A DNA stretch of 15,984 nucleotides from Phoronis ovalis (taxonomy: Eukaryota; Phoronida; Phoronidae). Made by a program: the position numbers and the translations under genes. Below are positions 12,122-15,984 of this stretch, one piece after another. The stretch lies in assembly GCA_028565635.1 (NCBI GenBank), contig JAOXYB010025458.1, positions 1-15,984 of the forward strand, read 5' to 3'. How positions within the stretch are numbered: the first letter of the stretch is position 1; each line of letters starts with the position of its first letter. Under the pieces are notes generated by a model. That model saw only the letters and a list, made by a program, of their open reading frames with translations. It ran no database searches and was not told where the DNA came from.

Positions 12122-12162
12122 ATATAGATGTCAACACAGCCAACCCGTAGTTTGTAGTGTAA

Positions 12163-12288
12163 CAGATAGCCATCTTTAAATTTACCGTGGAGCAAAAAGA
12201 CAAAGGAATACTTGAAACTGTCATTGATTGGGTAGCAACATCAAAGATTACAAGCTTCTCAAGTTTTCGAGACGGGTTGGAGAGTAGA
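12163..12288 (+). other. Open frame upstream of the synapsin ATG
   Basis: The frame of synapsin continues upstream without a stop for 42 codons, from just after a TAA at 12160-12162 to the ATG at 12289, and contains no ATG. It reads IAIFKFTVEQKDKG, then ILETVIDWVATSKITSFSSF, then RDGLESR. If the acceptor at 12120-12121 is used, the exon also holds a small upstream ORF (ATG at 12128, 9 codons). This segment may be plain 5'UTR, or an N-terminal extension translated from a near-cognate codon such as GTG 12187, or the 3' part of a longer spliced form using an AG at 12164-12165. Confidence 0.4.
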
Positions 12289-13223
12289 ATGAATTACTTA
12301 CGGAGAAGATTTAGTTCTAGTGACATTCAGAAAGATTTGGAAGATGAAGAAAATCAGGTGAGTCATCTTTAAATGATTTATTCAAGTACTTATTATTGTA
12401 CAACTTTCCTTTACTTTATTTAAAATGAATATGTTTTGACTTTATGCAATCATTTGATTTATCCAAGGCTTGAAGTAGGTTAATGTAACACACTGCAATT
12501 CAATGATATATTCAAATATTTAAAAAAAATTATTATAGTATGTATAGTAACATGTATTAATTAAAAATACATTTTATGATGTATAACTACATAACATACA
12601 GTTAAAAATAACTTGTATCATTACACATTTATTTACAGTAACACATGTTCACTAAAAACTACAGTGTATATGAAACTACATAATATACATTAAAAATAAA
12701 CTCCAAAACTAAACAGTTGCTTTGTAGAATTTGTGCTTTAGAGAAATAGGCAGCAATGCGACTCAGTAAGTTTGTATTGCTGGTAGATATGAAGCTATGG
12801 AATGTTACAAAAGAAGAGATGTGGGTATAATAAAGTTTGTCATATAAGTGACATATCAATGAAAACTAAAACTCGTCTTCCATCATGTTACAACATCATT
12901 CTATAAGCCATTTCACTCCTTGGACATTTTTATATACGTACTATGTGACTGTTATTAAAGCATAAGTTTTACTGCATGTGCATAAAGAAACATTCTGAAG
13001 TTTATAACACTAGATTTAATGATATTTTTTCCCAGGGAATTACAAGTTTCTTCACTTCATCAAGAAAAGGGCCATCGCCTAGTGCACCTAGCTCACCATC
13101 GAAGAGCTCATTCAGTGGATCAGCACGTGGAATATTCCAGTCTGCAACAACTCCAAAACAGCCAGCTTATAACAAAGACAGATGTAAAACACTGCTGGTG
13201 ATTGATGACCCACACACAGATTG
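12289..13223 (+). CDS. SYN: Synapsin, N-terminal two coding exons (partial)
   Basis: Synapsins coat synaptic vesicles, tether the reserve pool to actin and are controlled by phosphorylation. Coding exons are 12289-12357 and 13036-13223, with phase 0 between them. Donors are CAG|gtgagt at 12358 and TG|gtgagt at 13224; the acceptor is tttttcccag (AG 13034-13035). Residues 1-12 are MNYLRRRFSSSD, nearly the vertebrate domain A start MNYLRRRLSDSN, so I chose this ATG; it has A at -3. Ser9 sits in the RRxS context used by PKA and CaMKI/IV. Residues 24-70 form a short Ser/Pro-rich domain B with SP motifs (SPSAP, SSPSK). Residues 74-86, KTLLVIDDPHTDW, open domain C, close to LLVIDEPHTDW in mammals and TLLVLDDQNTDW in Drosophila. 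The Trp codon is split by the next intron. The remaining domain C exons lie beyond the window. Confidence 0.9.
12358..13035 (+). other. Synapsin intron between domain A and B exons
   Basis: A 678-bp GT-AG intron with phase 0. Between about 12540 and 12702 it holds a degenerate repeat: related AT-rich units of roughly 30-37 bp start near 12542, 12581 and 12666, sharing GTATA followed by AACTACATAA-ATACA and TTAAAAATAAACT-like blocks, with a weaker one near 12636. No other gene is seen in it. Confidence 0.75.
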
Positions 13224-13755
13224 GTGAGTTTGTAAACAAACTATATTGAAATAAACATAATGCTTGCATCATACCACACAAGGTGTGATATGTAAATTAA
13301 ATGTTTAATTAGTATTGCATTGGGAAAGTCTCAAAGATTTTTTAATTTCCAGCAATAAAGAAACATGTGCTATATTCTTGGCTGGTACTTTTGGAAATAC
13401 TGGGTACACATGTGCAAACACAGGGTCTAAAATAATATTCTTCTGGTAGACTAGTATCCAATTTCAAAAATGTTCCTTTTAAAGACATCTTGAACTCTTT
13501 TATATACATCTCAATATCACATTCAAAAATATTACTCTATCGTTGACTTGTTGAGTTGCATCTTCCTTGCTATTTGGCTTGGGCAGCAGTACCAGTATTT
13601 TTGAACATTTGCTGTCCTAGACTGTAATGTGCTTCCTTTTAAGAACGTTTTTGCATAGCTAGCTGAATTGTGTGAAAGTTTAGACTCTTGTTATATCCAA
13701 GTTTCTTAAGTCAAGCAGTACATAAATACTACGAAACTGAGTTTATATATATATT
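13224..13755 (+). other. Start of the next synapsin intron
   Basis: Begins with a gtgagt donor. I searched for a continuation of domain C (a frame encoding something like KYFRGKKIHG) and found none before the TRIM gene or in the short stretch after it, so the intron should extend past 15984. A short hairpin (13270-13279 with 13283-13292, 9 of 10 pairs, 3-nt loop) lies 47 bp after the donor. Confidence 0.65.
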
Positions 13756-13761
13756 TTTATT
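13756..13761 (-). terminator. Poly(A) signal of the TRIM gene
   Basis: TTTATT on the plus strand reads AATAAA on the minus strand, about 150 nt after the TRIM stop codon (complement of 13914-13916). It is the first canonical hexamer downstream of that stop and gives a compact 3'UTR. Confidence 0.55.
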
Positions 13762-13794
13762 ATATGGGCAACTGATAGTGCTGCAGGTTATAGT

Positions 13795-13832
13795 TTGAAA
13801 ACCAATTTTTGACTTGAAAACCAAATTTTGAC
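13795..13832. repeat. Tandem duplication of a 19-bp unit
   Basis: ttgaaaaccaatttttgac (13795-13813) is followed directly by ttgaaaaccaaattttgac (13814-13832), with one difference. It lies in the predicted 3'UTR of the TRIM gene and within the synapsin intron. Confidence 0.8.
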
Positions 13833-13913
13833 TTTTGTAAGCTTATAAGATATGCAGTCTATGTAGATACTATACTTTCACGTTTCACTTGGCTATCAAT
13901 CATGCAGGCTGTC

Positions 13914-15953
13914 CTAATATTTATACAGTTGTATGCGGCCCCACGTCATCAGCACCAACTCACCTTGTCCATTAGTAGCTAGTGCCCTAAAATTATGTGA
14001 ACTATTAGAACTAGCATTAGGTAAGAGACAAGACAGATGGTCACCTGTTCTAGATAAAAGGTGGATGTCTTTATATTCCTGATCTGCATAAATGATTTGA
14101 CCCCACATATCTGTACACAATACACATGAATTGCCAAGGGCCATGTCACCATCTGGTTTATATGTATGTAATAAGTTACCTTTCGCATCTATGATGTACA
14201 CACAATGTTCCAAACTATCAGCTAAAATGATTTCATCTTTATCATTTACTGCTAAACTACTAGGATTGATTTCCTTTACACCTAAAGTCTTGCTAGTAAT
14301 AGTTTGTCGTATGTTGCCATCATAATCAAGTACCTGCACTACATCTCGGTCAGTCCCCACGTATAAGATTTCCTGCTTACTGTTGGTGGTAATAATGCAG
14401 TCTCTGCTTGGAAAGGGATCTGGAAATGGAAATTTTAAATTGCCTATGTCTAGCACTTTTTTTTGCTGTTTCTGTGCATCATAAATATAAATGTTGTTAC
14501 TACATGTAACCAGGATATTGTTATCTCTGTCTACTGTGATGCCTTTCTGTGAACCTTCTTTAAGTTGACGCCGACCAATGACATGTTGTAGAGTACCATT
14601 TCTGTTGTGCACAGAAATGCCTGCTATTTCAGGACTTACTACTAGAAACTCAGACTTATTACAGGCAATGCTGACAGTACTGTTAGTTTCATATCTATAC
14701 ATGACAATGTCTTTAGCATGTTCGCATTTTTGCGGTACATGTGCCTTATTTTTTTCCAAGCTTATTTCTACAGAAGTTTGTGGTTGTTGGTTTACAGGGA
14801 CTTGACCTTTTACATCTGGTGACTGTTTTTCGCTACATGTACGTACAGCTCCTTGTAGCTGGACCTTATCTGTTACGTATGGCAGTGGCTGTTGCAACTG
14901 TGAGTACTTCAGCTGAGGAGGAGTGATTTCTGATGAAATTATATCCAACGTAAAAATGGGTTTTCTATTAAGTTGTATGATATTTATTGCATGCATTTGC
15001 TTCAGTTTGTGTAAAAGTTGATTATCCTGGAGTTTTTCAATATCGCTGCCATGTTGAATTATTGTCTCACAGTAGGCTATAGAATCTGTCAGAAGCTGCA
15101 GCTTTTGTTTGAAAGACTCAATTTTGGCATTGTTATCAGTTTTTTCTTTGCTTGTTATTTCTGTTATTTCTTTAATTGTTTCATTTTTCATTACGTTAAC
15201 ATTGTTAATGATTTCTTCTGCCCACTTTGTAACTTCTTCAATAAAGTTAGTTTTATAGTAGTCAATTTCATATTGTTGTATTCCTGATGCAAGTAATTTT
15301 TCTTTAACTTTTAGTTGTTCAGTGACTTTCCTCAGGGTTTGGTTGACGCTTGCAGCAGCATCATGCAGTGTTGTCATGGAATGATTGTTGTGATGTAAGG
15401 CATTACACAGCATACACACTGGAACTTTACAATCCTTGCAGTAAAGTTCAATTTCTTTAGTGGAATGCTCGGTACAGAATCGTTTTTGATGTGCTCTTAA
15501 TTCTTCAAGATAGCTTCCTGAGTAATACTCTTCCAGGCTCAGTATGCGATGATCTCGTGTGAGTTTTGTTCTGTGGTGGCAATAACAGCATTCCTGACAT
15601 AATTTATCAATACACTGCACACGCAACGATGTTGCAGGAACTTTCTGATCTTTGCATATGTCACAGAATACCTTTCCATCTTTATGAGAGGGCATTACTT
15701 CTTGTAAGCCAGAAATAAAGAAGTTAGTTTTAAATCCAGTACCTCCATTTTCTGGTACATCTGTTTGTGACTGACATTGTGGGCATTCAAAGATTGCATC
15801 TCGTCTGTTACTCTTTATGTGTTTATCAATGCATTTGAGACAAAATGTGTGCAAACATGGTAGTTGTCTCGGATCTGTGAATGGGTCTAGGCAGACGGGA
15901 CATGATAAAAAGTCACGAGTGATCTCCACTAATTTGGAATGATCTGTAGCCAT
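13914..15953 (-). CDS. TRIM-type E3 ubiquitin ligase, RING/B-box/coiled-coil/NHL-like propeller
   Basis: A complete 679-residue ORF in one exon. The RING finger has the C3HC4 set C18, C21, C33, H35, C38, C41, C57, C60 and should recruit an E2 and catalyse ubiquitin transfer. B-box 1 spans about 97-135 (C97, C100, C114, C119, C122, H126/H127, H135). B-box 2 spans 160-191 (C160, H163, C172, C175, C180, C183, H188, H191). A coiled coil for antiparallel dimerisation covers about 200-325, followed by a Gln/Pro-rich linker (about 340-415). Residues 426-679 hold six repeats with NHL-like spacing (start near 426, 468, 516, 562, 607, 654); the clearest is PSSLAVNDKDEIILAD. This order matches the TRIM2/3/32/56/71-like group; invertebrate expansions blur orthology, so I give no symbol. 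The substrate is unknown; the propeller would bind protein or RNA. The first ATG is used, since the RING follows at once. The gene lies opposite to synapsin. Confidence 0.95.
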   Translation of the reverse strand: MATDHSKLVEITRDFLSCPVCLDPFTDPRQLPCLHTFCLKCIDKHIKSNRRDAIFECPQCQSQTDVPENGGTGFKTNFFISGLQEVMPSHKDGKVFCDICKDQKVPATSLRVQCIDKLCQECCYCHHRTKLTRDHRILSLEEYYSGSYLEELRAHQKRFCTEHSTKEIELYCKDCKVPVCMLCNALHHNNHSMTTLHDAAASVNQTLRKVTEQLKVKEKLLASGIQQYEIDYYKTNFIEEVTKWAEEIINNVNVMKNETIKEITEITSKEKTDNNAKIESFKQKLQLLTDSIAYCETIIQHGSDIEKLQDNQLLHKLKQMHAINIIQLNRKPIFTLDIISSEITPPQLKYSQLQQPLPYVTDKVQLQGAVRTCSEKQSPDVKGQVPVNQQPQTSVEISLEKNKAHVPQKCEHAKDIVMYRYETNSTVSIACNKSEFLVVSPEIAGISVHNRNGTLQHVIGRRQLKEGSQKGITVDRDNNILVTCSNNIYIYDAQKQQKKVLDIGNLKFPFPDPFPSRDCIITTNSKQEILYVGTDRDVVQVLDYDGNIRQTITSKTLGVKEINPSSLAVNDKDEIILADSLEHCVYIIDAKGNLLHTYKPDGDMALGNSCVLCTDMWGQIIYADQEYKDIHLLSRTGDHLSCLLPNASSNSSHNFRALATNGQGELVLMTWGRIQLYKY

Positions 15954-15984
15954 GGATACTAAAAATTAATAAATATAACAAATA
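15954..15984 (-). other. Probable splice acceptor just before the TRIM start codon
   Basis: Read on the minus strand, a T-rich run (ttatatttattaatttttag) ends in AG at 15960-15959, only 5 nt before the ATG. This suggests that the coding exon is joined to an upstream non-coding exon beyond the window, so promoter and transcription start are not visible here. Confidence 0.5.

Noticed and set aside
13224-13913. A third synapsin coding exon before the TRIM gene
   Set aside because: No frame continues domain C after HTDW (nothing like KYFRGKKIHG), and no acceptor with an open frame of the right phase was found.
13979-15287. Several 60-89-codon open frames overlapping the TRIM gene on both strands
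   Set aside because: They are shadows of the 679-codon ORF in other frames and have no domain evidence of their own.

Overview
The window reads as AT-rich nuclear DNA from an animal, most likely an invertebrate. Evidence: genes split by GT-AG introns, AATAAA poly(A) signals, a synapsin gene (a metazoan synaptic-vesicle protein) and a large RING/B-box/coiled-coil/propeller TRIM ligase of the kind greatly expanded in molluscs, brachiopods and other lophotrochozoans. A lophotrochozoan is my best guess, but it is inference; nothing here fixes the phylum.

Layout. (1) 1-~1410, plus strand: the 3' end of a gene. An intron tail is followed by an exon (182-280), a 330-bp intron and a terminal exon (611-695, stop TAG). 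The 60 visible residues end in a degenerate EF-hand. A 3'UTR runs to a strong AATAAA plus GU-rich poly(A) site at 1381-1416. (2) ~1417-12121: about 10.7 kb with no recognisable protein-coding exon. It holds a tRNA-derived SINE (around 9685-9910), a 78-nt imperfect hairpin (3950-4027), some less AT-rich unexplained patches (around 1740-2225, 2640-2760 and 8640-8900) and otherwise featureless AT-rich DNA. It could be intergenic or partly a 5' intron of synapsin. (3) 12122-13223, plus strand: the first two coding exons of a synapsin, beginning MNYLRRRFSSSD (domain A with the Ser9 phosphosite) and ending at KTLLVIDDPHTDW, the start of the ATP-grasp-like domain C. The rest of synapsin is not in the window. 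(4) 13914-15953, minus strand: a complete, uninterrupted 679-codon TRIM-type E3 ubiquitin ligase ORF with its own poly(A) signal (13756-13761 complement) and a splice-acceptor-like sequence just before its ATG.

The main point is the arrangement. Synapsin exon 2 ends in a proper donor and no further synapsin exon occurs before the window ends, so the TRIM gene appears to lie antisense inside a synapsin intron. In vertebrates and flies the gene nested antisense in synapsin is TIMP; here a different gene occupies a different, earlier intron. A second point is the 5' end of synapsin: the reading frame stays open for 42 codons upstream of the canonical ATG without another ATG, and the arginine codon before the phosphosite is AGA, the codon type that is A-to-I edited in Drosophila synapsin.
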